Both the position numbers and the translations under genes were made by a program. Positions 1 through 13,400 of a stretch of 64,000 nucleotides of DNA are shown here, in pieces. The notes below the pieces were generated by a model. It was not told where the DNA came from and ran no database searches. It saw only the letters and a list, made by a program, of their open reading frames with translations. Where the stretch lies: positions 21,204,001 through 21,268,000 of the forward strand of contig NC_059503.1 of NCBI RefSeq assembly GCF_914767665.1. Reading direction: 5' to 3'. This DNA comes from Harmonia axyridis (lineage: Eukaryota; Arthropoda; Insecta; Coleoptera; Coccinellidae). The stretch's first letter is position 1, and the number at the start of each line of letters is the position of its first letter.

Positions 1-1374
1 AGCTATTCGTAGTTTTTTTTTTTGTTTATTTTATGCAGTCGAATGTTTACCGATATATCGGTAGATTTAAAGAGAGGGAGAAGAATACGATTTAGAATTG
101 GTTGATCATTTTCTATTATAAACCTTTGGAATCGTTTTAAATAAAAAATTGGAACCCCTTCCCTTGAGTATTCTCCAGGTTTTGTCGCAAAATCTATGAT
201 ATTGGATAAGAAACTAAATGCAAGAAAGACGCTGATATGGCGTGAGAAGCTTTTGAGCGCTTATTCACGCGAACTGCGCTCTTCGATACCACATAACTAT
301 ATGTAGGTAAATACAGTGATTCACCGCCTATTAGATGTTTACAGAAAACTAATCATAGTTTTGCGCTAAAAATTAGCATATTGGGGTTGGAGACAATCGA
401 GGAGACAATGATCTTTTTCCCTGAAATATTTTCAAACCTCTACGGCTTTCGGTTATACCGAAAACAGACTACTACTTCCTCATTTTAAATGGCGCACCAA
501 GTATATTATTGCATGATTAGATAGCTTATTCGATGACACTTTCAGCAAAATGCATAACTTGGGTATAAACTCAACGGTTCATGAGTTAATGAGATTCTTA
601 TGCAAAAAATGGTTACAACGAGGACTCATATTTTTTTTCAATATTGCTGCAGAAAAAGTTATTTTCGAAAAAATCTTTTCCATTTTCGATTCTGCCAATA
701 CGTAGTACTAAAAGGCTGTTTGTGGTTTGGACCAAAAATGTACAGAGATGAGATCATTAACTTGGACAACTCAAATTAATCAAAATTCAAGATATTCAAA
801 TTACATCCTTTATTTGTTATTCTCTCAGTCTGTTCTACGTATTGAAAGATGAGGGGTTACTAAAGCAAACACCATAACTAAAATGAAACTTTAAGAGTTA
901 TCGAGAAAAAAATTGAACTAAGGAAAAACCGCAATTTCTTAATTCTGCTTGATTTTTCTAGGTAGTACAAGGGGGAATTATTGGAAGATATCTGACATAT
1001 GTCGGCTTCCTCCTCAAAACCATTATACTTTTATTCTTGAACATTTTTCCGTAAAATATTTCCTTTTCGTGGTTTTTGACTAATTGAACTTAAAAAATCA
1101 CCCTGTATATATACAAATATCTACCTATTATTACCAAAGAGAGAAAAGGTCGAGTAGAATTCTGAAACTTCCATCAAATTAATTTCTCCATAATACTAAT
1201 TATATCATTCCATTTCAAATGAAATAATGTCAGTTATGAAATTAATTTCTCAACTCAACGAAAGTTTATGGCTAATAATAATTCAATTTGTTCAAATTAT
1301 TTCTCCATAAATTTGATGATCTGCTTCAATTTTAACGATGTTCGATTAATTATTTAATACCCATTTTTTTGCAG
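1..1374. other. gene-free left edge
   Basis: I see no convincing exon on either strand. Near 1093-1113 there is an outward-facing CACCCTG followed by TATATATAC, which is the right-hand terminus of the CAGGGTG class of TIR elements found throughout this window; no matching left terminus is visible, so the element is truncated or begins before base 1. The stretch ends in a T-rich tract and GCAG at 1371-1374, a plausible splice acceptor for the small gene that follows. Confidence 0.5.
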
Positions 1375-1399
1375 CTTCCAAAAAATAAATGTATAATCA

Positions 1400-1642
1400 A
1401 TGTCAACCAAAAAGAACCTGCCTGCAGCATCAAAGGAGAAGGAAAATAAAGAAGCTGATTCTGTAGATTCGGAGACTGAAGAATCATTCTCGAAGTGGTT
1501 GAGATCTGATCAAGGAACAGAAAATTTGAAACTATTTGTTCTAGGAAATGCTCTAGTTCTTTTTTTAACAATCACTCTTCCAAAATTATCGGATGCTTTG
1601 TACATGATATACGAAATTTTCAATCAGTATCACAATAAATAA
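1400..1642 (+). CDS. small single-pass membrane protein, 80 aa (first ORF of a possible dicistronic transcript)
   Basis: I do not recognise this family. The predicted protein starts with a polar, acidic Lys/Glu/Ser-rich segment (residues 1-36) and then has one hydrophobic segment (about residues 44-66, FVLGNALVLFLTITLP and following), ending in a short polar tail. An acceptor-like T-tract plus GCAG lies just upstream at 1371-1374, so the ORF is probably in a second exon behind a non-coding first exon. The start context is weak (T at -3), which would favour leaky scanning to the next ORF, 19 bases downstream of its stop. A poly(A) signal AATAAA follows at 2095-2100. It could be a lone smORF or one half of a two-protein message. 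Function unknown; coding status rests on composition and arrangement only. Confidence 0.45.
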   Translation: MSTKKNLPAASKEKENKEADSVDSETEESFSKWLRSDQGTENLKLFVLGNALVLFLTITLPKLSDALYMIYEIFNQYHNK

Positions 1643-1661
1643 CATCCATAGAATTTAAGAA

Positions 1662-4498
1662 ATGTTTGCCGTATTTTTGAAAGCGATAATATTTTTAACT
1701 GTTATGGGATGGTATTCCTTAGAAGTGCTAAAGATGATCGATTATTATTATTCGGAAAAATTCCATAAACAAATTTCAGAGAGTTCATCATGCAGTGAGT
1801 ATTCCACTCAAAGCCCACTCACAATTCGAAAAGAAAGGGGTAAAAATTCATTGGTTTTTGGGAGTGAAACTCCTTTCACATTCAATAGTAATGTTTGCTT
1901 CAATAGTTTTGAATTTGTGATATCTTCTCTCAATATGTGCTATAACTAAAAATATGAATGTTGAAAAAAAAGTCGATGCTTGTTTAATGATTAACTTTCA
2001 AAATGGTGTTTGTATAAAGATTTATTTGCTATGCTGAATTATATAATTTAAGGGTTGATGACATTCATTAATATAAAACTTTTGATATCAAGAGAATAAA
2101 ATTAAAGAAAGATAATAATGTTAACTATAAAATTGTAGTAATGAATTGTAGTAATAAGTAATGAATAAAGTTATTATTATTTATTTTATAATTGGATAAA
2201 AATATTGCATTCGAAATCCTATTGCAGCATCTGATATCCAATAAAATCCTTCCTCTAATGAAAATGTCGAAAAAATTTTCTTGTTTTCCGTAAAATATGA
2301 TAATCAGATAGAGAAACTTTATATTCATCTGTATCTTCATATCTAATTAAGAATTATCTGAAGAATATTCAAATTTCCTGCATAATACCCTAGTTTTCGA
2401 ATAATAAATTATATATTATATTATACCTAGGCCTCAAATATTTTCTGATATGATTGTAGGATAAAAATGTAGAATAATTGATCTATCCTCATGAGATTGA
2501 AGGAATAATAATAATAGAATAGAATAGAGTTTATTCAAATATTACATTGATTGTTTAAACTCTAGGAAAAACTATGAGGAACCTAAGTAATTTGAAATAT
2601 TTTACTAAAACCGGGGAATAAAATATAAATTACTAATGTAATGTCCTTCTGCATCTATTTATATTTAATTCTTTCGAGTAGGTATATACCAATGAGATGA
2701 TATGCACAGATTGATATTGCTATCCAACCAAAGTTCAAAAGTACCATCACTCACCTCGGCTTCGTCCAGAATTTGAGGTTAGAAACACATAAACAAACCC
2801 GAAACAGAACTCATTGTTAAATAACGCACAAAACCATATCTTCTTGACACCCATATAATAACGGTCTTTTTAATTTTGAACTGGTTGGAATAACAACAAA
2901 TGAACTCATTTAATTAATAAGAATGTACGTGAAGGTATAAAAAACCGTTCATATTAACAATACGAGCATTTAAATATGGAATACTTCAGTACCACCGGTA
3001 TGCTATTGGGTATGGGTACCTAGGTACGTAGGCAAACAGAAATGCATCGGTTTAATACCTTACCATTCGAAGAACAGGTGGTGCGGTGTTGCCATATACC
3101 ATAAGGTAAGGAGCATTCATAATAGGAACCCATAGGTTAATACCATTCAATCCAAGCTCTATTTGAATAATTCAAACTTCATTGATGAATGGAGATAACA
3201 CAAAAATGGTTGTAGTATTTGAAGTGTTGTCTGAGCTTATTCACTAGAATTAAATAATTCTTTTGAACCTAGGTAGGTATATATGTCTGAAAAATGTCAC
3301 GCAAAATGCTCGAAAATAAGAAAAAAAATTCTGAAAACGCTTCATAAAAAAAATACTTTCTATTGAATGATCTCAGTCAGTTGAACTGATCTGTAGGCGT
3401 AACAAGAAAGGATGTACAAAAGTCCCACTAAGTGAGACGCTCAATGCAATTATTCTATAAATTTAACTTAGAGTAGAAGGCAAAACGAATAAATAACTCT
3501 GCGAAGACAGTCGTCAGTTGAATATTTATCTTGCAATGGATTGAATTACATATTGAAATGGATTTAAGTGCTACCTTTAAGAGGGGCAGCATTCAGGTGC
3601 AAAAAGCAGCTAAGGTTGTTAACAGTAAGTGGAAATATCGACCTACCTACGCTTTTCTGCATGAGAAAAATGTATACAAATATCAAGTACACATTACTAC
3701 TGTACGTTTTTCTGTCCGAATGAAATTCGTCAATCTTTCATTTTGTTCTTGTTATTATGACAAAATATTTTATACTTACTCTGTTTATTGGTTATCAATA
3801 TACATTAAACATATTAATTGTTGAAACATACAAATAAAGTATATAAAATAGCAATTCAAATCGAACTATCCTGTGCACAAATATTCGAATCATCTGGGTT
3901 CTGAACAAATTTTTCAACTGTACCTATACGTCCTACCTACTTCAAATTAGTATCATTCGAAATATTTAGTTTATAGCCTCCATAAAAAAATACAATGAAG
4001 TTCTAAGCACATGATTTTGTGCGTACTGTCAGAATTCTATAAATGTTTTTGTTATTGTATATCTACACACACATATTCTTTTCGAAAATATTTTTGAAAT
4101 ATCGGTCTTATTTATCAAATCTGACACTGAAACTAATTGTTAAAAGATTGCGTTAGTAATAAAATAGGTATTTTAACAATTCGGACTAGCTCAAATATCG
4201 TTAAAATTTACTGCCATATTATCGCTCTTGGTTTAACATTCATAATCACGTCAGCGTGATTTTTATCAAATTTGCATCAAAACCAGACACCTGAATGTAT
4301 GAAAAATGGTTAACTACCAGTTAATTTAAAATGTTATTATTGTCTCTTGTAGATCGTTATGGCCTTAGTAAAAAAACTGATCAGAAGACTCTGGTCAACG
4401 CTGATTCCCAAGTTATAGGGTGTGAAGAAGAAAATAAAATGATTACTCGTGTCCAATGTCCTTTGAATTTACAGACACTTCTAGAGAAAAATTTGTAA
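1662..4498 (+). CDS. small membrane protein, ~92 aa, spliced second ORF (join 1662-1794, 4353-4498)
   Basis: The continuous ORF runs on to 1949, but a consensus donor GTGAGT sits at 1795-1800 after residue 44, and everything beyond it reads like non-coding sequence. The donor leaves one base (phase 1). An acceptor TCTCTTGTAG at 4343-4352 opens a 47-codon block in exactly the phase needed (codon AAT formed across the junction), ending with TAA at 4496-4498 and followed by AATAAA at 4578. The spliced product has one N-terminal membrane segment (residues 4-24) and a polar tail. The start has G at -3. The intron contains the promoter and first exon of the SLC17 gene on the same strand. Family not recognised. 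The alternatives are an unspliced 95-residue ORF, or 4331-4498 as a separate 55-residue smORF. Confidence 0.4.
1950..3487. other. AT-rich non-coding stretch
   Basis: There are no exons I can support. The stretch is AT-rich, with simple (AATAG)-type runs near 2500-2530 and several GGTACCTA/TAGGTACC-like motifs around 2985-3060. It would be intron of the small gene if that ORF is spliced to 4353. Confidence 0.4.
2095..2100 (+). terminator. candidate poly(A) signal AATAAA
   Basis: A canonical AATAAA hexamer lies about 145 bases after the unspliced end of the second small ORF. It would serve a transcript in which the donor at 1795 is not used. Confidence 0.35.
3488..3519 (+). promoter_or_regulatory. 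candidate core promoter of the SLC17 gene (TATA-like + Inr)
   Basis: A TATA-like AATAAATAA at 3488-3496 stands 28 bases before the A of TCAGTT (3514-3519), which matches the arthropod initiator TCAKTY. The spacing is what a TATA/Inr promoter requires. A two-codon upstream ORF (ATGGATTGA, 3536-3544) lies between this site and the main start at 3558. Confidence 0.45.
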
Positions 4499-7400
4499 TT
4501 CGAGTAGTTCGGTGCTTTTACTTCAGAATCTTATTAAGTTTTAAGATTGTTTATTTTCATCATCAATTTAGCCCGTAAATAAATAATGATTATGACAACG
4601 ACAGTAATATCAGATCAAGCCCTTTCATATAACCGCTGGTTATCAAATTCTCACATAATTCAATTTTTGAGCGTTGTGACTTATAATGGATATTCCTCAT
4701 GAGGGGGATATATCCCCCTTGGTACACCACTGGTAGTAGTACCTACGCCATTCTAAGATGAGCGTTTGAAAACATTTTTGATGTTTAGATTTTTTATTAT
4801 TTGTATATGATTTCAAAAGAAATAATGAAGATATTTCATTATCTATTCTTATTATATTCTTCTTTTAAAAATCAGAAATTTGCAGGTCAATTTGGATCGA
4901 CACAGATATTGATCATTTTCATCGTTTGTGGATTCATTTTGTGTGGAATTGTAGAACAGAGTGCTTCAGTTGCATTGAGGGCAAACAGGACCGCGAGTTA
5001 TTCAGCTGAAGAATTCGCCGAATATGTGGAGAATACCAGCTACATCACTAGATACTGTCAAACCCCTACTAATAGGAGTGAAACCCATATTGTGCGATCC
5101 ATTCCGCATATTGAGGTGAGATATAACATGAATTGAATAATTCGATCTGAGAAATCAATCCATGCATACGGAGCCCTGAAAGCGACATCCAATATAAAAA
5201 TTTCTCTCTTTTCCTAAATTTTCGAGTTTAGTCAAAATTTACGGGTTATAACTTGGAATTTTAAAATTCTGAGATATAGGTACCTAATTATAAAACTTAC
5301 TCATTAAAAAAAAATTAAGGCATCCTGATAAAATTTAAGTAGGAATAAAAATTGAAATTATTGATATGATATTGATAAATTTACATAATTTCGTAAATAA
5401 TCATATCGTCGATACGCCCCTCCTCGAAACAATTGTCTTCAATCGTCATACTTGCCGTTCTTGATTTACCCTTTTTTTTTTTTTTCATTTGAACTTTTCT
5501 GCCATAGGATGCAAGTTTATTTATTATCAAGGGAAAAAACTGGAGAAATCGTGCACGGTGCAACTTCAAACAATTTTTCTGTTGTGTAGCGGTGCTCTGC
5601 TTGAAAATTTGTTCATTGCACTTTTGTTCATTTATTTATTGTCATGATTTCATATAGGGTTTTCCAATAAGAGGTTTCATTTTGATATTACAAAAAGATA
5701 TTTTAAGACAAATCAAAGGATATTCATTTGATTATAAAGAGAACAGTATGCCATCAATGGTGGAAATTTCAAAACGAAATTATGGAGATATTTCTTCTAG
5801 CAAATCATGGATTTTTATGGGTTTTTCACATAATTTAAAAATAATTAATCTTTATTGTAGAAAGTAAATTTTTATAATTTGCAAATGCAAAAAAATTTTG
5901 GTAACTTTTCGTTTTTCGCAAAAGAATTGTAAAATGTACATAGGACTGATATATTTTCAAAATATGTATTCGTGAAAAGAACTATCAAAAGACATTACAA
6001 AAGAGGAAAAACTATAATTTTGTGAAAGAAATAATTGACCGTCGTATAGTGGTGCCCCCTGCTTATTTGCTTTGAAAAGAGAAAGAAGATGAGGTGAATG
6101 TATCCTTCGTACACCTCACAAAGTTATCTGTCTCTTGTTTGAATTAATTCTATATTAATTGATCTGATTAGGTCATCACAGGAGCACCAGAGGGGGTACC
6201 AAAGTTTGACTGAAACGCAGAAAGCCACAAGGTGGTAATCCCTCTTAAAACCTAAGAGTTTATGCAAAATATGGCTTTATTCCGTTCGAGGAATGCTGTT
6301 CTTGATACTTAATATATTATTTTTATGTATAACTTTCCTGTAATATAGGGTGGAAATTTATTCCTTCGAATCAAGGAAAAACCAAAGTCGTTCAAAAAAC
6401 ACTATAAGCATCAGACAATAAATGAAGTCTTCGCAACGCTTCCCTTCAAAACAATTATCTCCGATTTTTCCGATGAAACATTCCTAACCGCCCTTGATAC
6501 TTAATATACTATTGCGTCTAAACTACCCATTTTCACATCTGGAATGTCTTCCAGATTCCGATGTCGAGAACAGACGAAACAGAGGCCATTCTACGTGAAG
6601 CTTTCATGTGGGGCACCTTAGTTTCCCCTTTAGCTGCCAGCAGGATTGCCGCACGAGTTGGAGCAGAAAGGCTATTCGGTGTCGGAGTTTTAGGAGCAGG
6701 CCTAATAGCAGTCATGGTGCCTGCATCTTGGCTTACGCCGTGTCACGTCATAATACGCATCATACAGGGAATTTTCATGGTATGTTGTTTATCTTCAGGG
6801 GAGATCAAAGATGGAATAACTTGCAAGTTTGTTTGAATTTTCGGAGCGTTCCTGCTCTCCTTTTAATTAGAACATCCCAACTCCCATGTCCCCAAACTTT
6901 AGTAGTGTAGTGGATAATCAGGTCTTGCTTTGAAATGAGTAGGTATACAATTTCTATAATGGGTGTTCGGAACTAGACAAGGTCGAATTAGGGATTAAGT
7001 AATGGAAGTATAACTTGGTCATTCTCCTTTTTGTTTATTACTTCCAAAAGTGAAACGTTGGAATACATCGGAGATAAAAAGATTTCACATAAATTACGTT
7101 TTTAAAAATGTAAAATACAAAAATTGAATGAAAAAACTCCCTCCGATCACCATACAGAGCTTTTCTCGGAAACTGTTAGAGCTATTCGGGTGAAATTTAC
7201 AACTTTTTCCTCTTAGCTCAAGAAAAAATCTGTTGTTTCTGAGAAAATCAAGCATTTTTCGAACTGAAAAAAATCATATAACGGAAACTTGAGGATTCAT
7301 AATCAGGAAATTCAGAACAAGAATAGCTATGATGATAGTGATGAGACTAAAAGCAGTTTCAGGTAATAACCTGGTTATCATGGCTAATAGTATCTACCAA

Positions 7401-10400
7401 CTGCATTCAAGCGCTTTTGGTCATTGTTGGTTATATGACATGACGACATGAACTAGCCCTTCTATACGTCACTAGAGATGCATTCAAGTCAAACTAGTTT
7501 GATTTTAATCACAAACTTGACTTGAAAATCAAACTTTTCATGTGAAGAAAGTTTGACTTGACTTGATTTCTGTATCTTTAGCTTAGGCTTGAAATCAAAC
7601 TTCTTCAGTTTGAATATCATATTGCGCAACGTGTCTGAGCCTGTACTCCATTCCGCAAATTAGTTATAGTTCATATTCATAGTATGTGTTGTGCGTTGTG
7701 CCTGAACTCGAAATGTTTGAACCTGAACTTTTTTCATGTAGCTCATGTAGCTCGGAATACGTACTAAAACAAAGTAAGTCTGATTTTGAAGAATTCCCCC
7801 TTGCAAAAACTATGAGAAAAATCTGTAGACAGATAAACAAGTAAAAGAAATACAGATTTTTTCGATGTTGTGGCAGCCGATTCCAAAACAATAGTAGCCA
7901 ATAGTGGAACTAGTTATTCATCAACATTTTTTGAAGAGTCACGAAAATTTGTATGAAGAAGAATTTCCGCACGAATCAACCCTTTCTGGATCAAGTAGTA
8001 TTTGTGGTAGTAGCAACATAAAACGTTGGATCCACAAACCAAATCGGCAAATGAGAATATTCGTACCGCATCCGAGGCCTGATGCCTGGATCCTATAATA
8101 ATTTATTATCGATTGATAGTTTGATAATCGTTCCACCGATTATCTATTGAAAGTTTTTAAATAAATCGATAATAAATTTATAGGATCTAGGCTCAGATGC
8201 CATACTAATATTCTCATTTGCCGCGTTGTTTTGTGGGAACTTTAGTCCCGTCGCACATGACCCCACTCGCATTGGCGAACACGAGCCTCGCGCGAGTGGT
8301 GTAGTTTCAAACCTATGTCAACCTACAGATCACCGCATTTGGACTCACGTGTCAACGGAGCAACGTACATGAGCGTGCAGTGATGAATAGCCTTCGAGAA
8401 AATTGAAATCAATCAAATGGTGTAGCTTATAGTTGAAGAATGAGGATCCACTCTTCATAGGATCATCATGGACAAACGTGTTTTTAATAATAATCCTTTT
8501 AAAATTGTATCTTGCAACGTAAAGATGAGAAATAGTTAGTAGTGTTTTTCGTTAAGTATTGTAAAAATTATCAGTGTTTTTCATGGGTGGTGCTCTTAAA
8601 TGTTCAGTACCCGGTTATAAAATTAATTCCCTTCCGCGGCACCGTGTCCCCAATGTCAGGAAAGATTTCAATAATGGCTGAATATTTTACAAAAAGATTT
8701 CAACGGACTGCTGCCAGAATCAATATACAAATATTAACATGTCTGTCATGTTCATTCCGATAAAAAAATATTGTTCCCCAGGAACAATACGGCTACATTT
8801 AGATGGAGTACCAACCCTTTTTCTTAAGAATGGATAAGCTTCAGGTTTATATTTCTGTTTCTATTAAAGAGCCTATTCGAATAGTAGGTATATTATTAGT
8901 AGTAGTGAAATTCTTCTGGTAGTGAGAAGGGGCTTGTTTCGTCTCAGAGTAATAACAATATGCCATCTGTGTCAAATATTTTAGAACAGGAATGTAAGCA
9001 AAAAATTATAATTAAATAATATTTTTTAATAATATTCAGTCATTTTAATTTCTGTTAACATGTTATATAAATGATTTATTTCCAGCTGTAGGAGCATAAG
9101 CAGCAAAGACAGAAGAATCAAAGCTTTCTGAAACAAATGAAAGAATTTTAAGTGGAAGGAATAGACGAACATAATATGTGGATACAGACCCGATCAAAAT
9201 TGCAGCGATTGAAATTTTCAATTCTAGGAAAAAAAGGATCGAAAAAGGGTGCAAAAATACTTTTAAAAGCATATTATACATCAAAACTATCCCCATTTTT
9301 TCAATCTTCACAGTCCCCCTATCTCAAATTTCCTTCGCTAATAGACTTAACATTTTGCCATTCCAGTTTAATTTTTCCGTTTTTTTATTCATTTCAATAT
9401 ATTGAATTTCTTGATTGATAAATATTAGATAATTGATTTTTTCTTAAAAACTTGGTGTTTTCTATAATAAAAACAAATGGGATGAGATGACGACTGGCAT
9501 TCTCTTTAAACCAAAAGCCTTTCCGAATGTTATTCATATAAATGTGATACAATCCTAAAACCTATCCATTATAGTACTTGTTTATGCAATCTTGTTTCAG
9601 GCATACATTGTATACGATACCTGCCCTATAAGTTGATTTGACTCTATTGCATTTGTTATGTTGCTTTCATGCCCTATTCATTGTTCAATTATAATGTGCC
9701 TTATATTCTGTAATATAGAAACCAATTCGACACAACATACATAGTTTATTTATTATGATATTGTTATGAATTAATATTTTTGTATTTTTTACATGGGAGC
9801 AATTCCATCTTTTGTACTTGAATAACTTGGCAGAATACAAGCTTACATGGGCTGAATATTGTGCATTTTATTTTGTTATTTCTCACATGTAACTTTGAAA
9901 TATGACTAATTAATCGAACTACTATAATACTTTGTATTTTTCGTATCAGTATAAACTATTATTATTAATATATATTAATGTTTGGCGAATCGTTCTCGAG
10001 CCAAGTTATAGGTGCGCCCTCTTCCAGTGGTTTTGTGTTTTGTCCCGAGATCGCTGGTTAGGCTATCCAGCGATCTCTGCCTAAGACACACCTTCTCGCA
10101 CCATCGTGGAGAAGTGAATCGGTATCGGTTGCAACGCGACGACCCCTTTAAATACGTTGGCCGATGTGGCGCATACAGCCATAGCGCCATCTATGAGCAA
10201 ACCGAGTCATTACATTCTCCCCCGCCAGTGCCGACAACTTACCAGAGGAGGTACGCAGGTGGTCCCAGGGAAAAGAAAGCGCATGCATGCTGTGAAGGAG
10301 GAAATGAAAGGCTCAGTGTGCCATCGGGTCTAGTGTCCGATGAACACGCCAGTAGCCGTAACATTGAACGGGGCTCTTTTCTGTGGCTTTCCGTCATTAC

Positions 10401-13400
10401 GTTGGGGTTACCACTTTGGCGAGTTTTAGGTGTGCCCTCTCCCTGGGGTTTTGGTGTTTCGTCCCGAAATCGCTGATGGACTCTTCAGTTGGGCTATCCA
10501 GCGGTCTCTGCCCAAAACGCACCTTCTCACACCATCATGGAGAAGTGAATCGGTTGCAAGTTGCAACGCGACGACCCCTTTATATACGCCGGGGCCGATG
10601 AAGTGTGGCGCATACAGCTATAGCGCCATCTATGAACAGACCGAGTCACTACAATTGAATATATTTCTACTTTTCTGACTCAAATTACCCTTTACACATA
10701 GTTTGAGTCAGAGTTAGTTTAAAAATTGGGTGTTTGATATGGCTGTGCGATGTCACTACCTCTATTATTTACGAGACATCTTATTCTCTCTTTCCATCGT
10801 AGATGCTCATATTTCTGCCCTCAACGCTCGATCTTCGCCTGGTGCTGACGGACTTTCAGCTAGGTTACTTGAAGAATGTGCTCGTTCTCTCACGTTCCCC
10901 CTTTCTATGATTTTTTCAACCTCATTTGAAACTTCCTCTCTACCTGGCAGTTGGCGAACTGCACGTGTAAAGCCGATCTTTAAAAGGGGAGACAAACAGT
11001 GCGCTGGCAATTATCGTCTCAACAGTCTGGTTCCTAGAGCGGCAAAAATTTGTGAGAAGATTCTACTGGATCGAATTCTTCATTTTGCTCAAAGACACGG
11101 TACAATCCCACAGTGCCAACTCGGTTTTCTCCCAAGCCGCTCGGTCATTACGATTCTCCTCGAATGTGTCAACTAAAGGTGTACCAGTCCATATTATTTA
11201 TCTAGAATTTTCTCGTGCTTTCGACCGTGTACCTCATACACAAATTGGAGCATCTTGGTATTTGGGGTCGTCTTCTTTCGTGGCAGAAGCATTTCACTCG
11301 GACCGCACTTTCCAAGTTCGTGTTGGGGATACTCTGTCTACTCCTAGATCTGTTAAGTGGAGTTCCTCAAGGATCTGCACTGGGCCCCATGCTGTTTCTG
11401 ATATACATATCAGACTTGTCGTCTAATGTTGGCTTACACTCTTCCCAGTTTGCTGACGACACTGAAATTGTTGGAGACCCTACTATAGTGTCAATACCCT
11501 TCAAGATGACCTCGATTCTATCGCACAGTGAAGTCTAAGCTGGCTGTTACCTCTAAATGATGATAAGTGCTCCGTTCTTCATATGGGAGCCCGCAATCCG
11601 CGTCGACGTATTAACTCAATGGAAATCCCATCTCGGTCTCAAGAAGTCACTGTGATCTAGGGGTGATAATAACGGACAACCTGAGTTGGTCTGACCATAT
11701 CCTTCATACTGTCAATAAAGCTAAGAGGTCCATATTTTTGATTCGGAAAGCCTTTGGCAGGTGTGATCTTTCAACGTGCGCGGCTATCTATCGGATGTAT
11801 GTTCGCCCCATACTAGAGTTTGCCGGTCCCATTTGGAACCCGGTTCTAAGCCGTGATTTATCACTATTCGAAGGTCTACAGGGTCGCGTGACTCGTCTGC
11901 CTTATGGCCTTATGGTGTCTCGCGCCCTTCCTACAATGAGCGGCTATTAATAATGAACTTGCCTACTTTTGCGGATCGAAGGACTCGTGGCAACCTTATC
12001 ATTACCTTTCGTGCTCTACATGACTTTTTTTTGGGTTTTAGTCTGCGTAACCTGTTCGCGATCAATTCGGACGATCATTTGCGTGGCCATTCCCTCAAGC
12101 CCAAAAAGAGAACTTTAGAACAGTGCAGAGACGGTATTTTCTGACTAATCGAATGTTTAGTGCGTGGAACGCTTCACCTTCGGCCATAGTGGGTGCAGTA
12201 TCGATTAATTCTTTCAAGAATAGCTACGGAAGCTGGCTTCGCCATGAGAGATGGGATGTGGTGGATTTGTTGGTTTGATTTGGTCTATTTATACTTCGAA
12301 TACTTTTTATTTTTCTTACATACCTTTTATATTGATTGTATTTTTTTTTAGTTTATAGGCACTGCCTAAACTCTCAACAATTTGTAATAATAATAATATA
12401 TTTCAATAACAGATATAACAAACTAACATTAAATGTAGCCAAAACAAAATACTTGACCTTTAGCTCCTACTCCTCCGGTATTCCTAATATGGGACCCTTG
12501 AGAGAAGCCAATGGAGTAGAGATCGAAGAAGCAGATTATATTAAGTACCTAGGAATAATCATAGACCGTCACCTAAAATGGGATCTTCAAGTGGACAATG
12601 TAGTACGAAAGATACGATTCATGCTGGGCCGTTTTAGAAGGATGGCCGAAATTTTGGACTTCAAGCAAATGAAGACTCTCTATCACGCATTAATTGAGTC
12701 CCATCTATCGTACGGCATTCTGGGTTGGGGTGCAGCATATGATTGCCACCTCAACAGGCTGAAAATAATACAAAAATCATTCTTAAAAATTATCCTAAGA
12801 AAAAGCAGAACGTACAGCAGTGAATGGACGTATAAAGAAGCGGAAGTTATGGATCTGGCACAACTATATGCATTTAAGACTCTGATGGATAATCATAAAA
12901 ATAAAAATGATATAACACACTCTACTCATACATATCCCACGAGAATAAAAGGTACTCGTCCCACTACTATAAGAGCTGAAAAGACAATTGGCCAAAGATG
13001 CAACCAATACTTGGCTCCAAGAATATTCAGCATTCTACCTGAAGATATAAGGAATATCCAAAATTGTTATCAGTTTAGATACAAGCTAAAAATATGGATA
13101 AAAAACACCGAAAGAACACTGCTCTACAATATTATAAACTCTAAATAAATAATAAAATAAATGTGTGTATATATGTATGTATATATATATATGTATATGT
13201 GTGTATATATTACTTACCCGAATCTTGACCAACTACTCGATAACTGAGAATTTACCCGAACTGTGACATAATACACGGATATGGATATGGATCACCGAAT
13301 TGCGACACTGAACCTGAATTGGACTATTCACACTGGATTGAGAAAAGACCGAAAATGGAATGATACTCTGCATCTACTTACCTACACATTAAGGCTAATG

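Noticed and set aside
10012..10476. 154-codon open frame
   Set aside because: It is produced by the GC-rich doubled repeat; the second repeat copy is not read in a consistent frame and no domain is visible.
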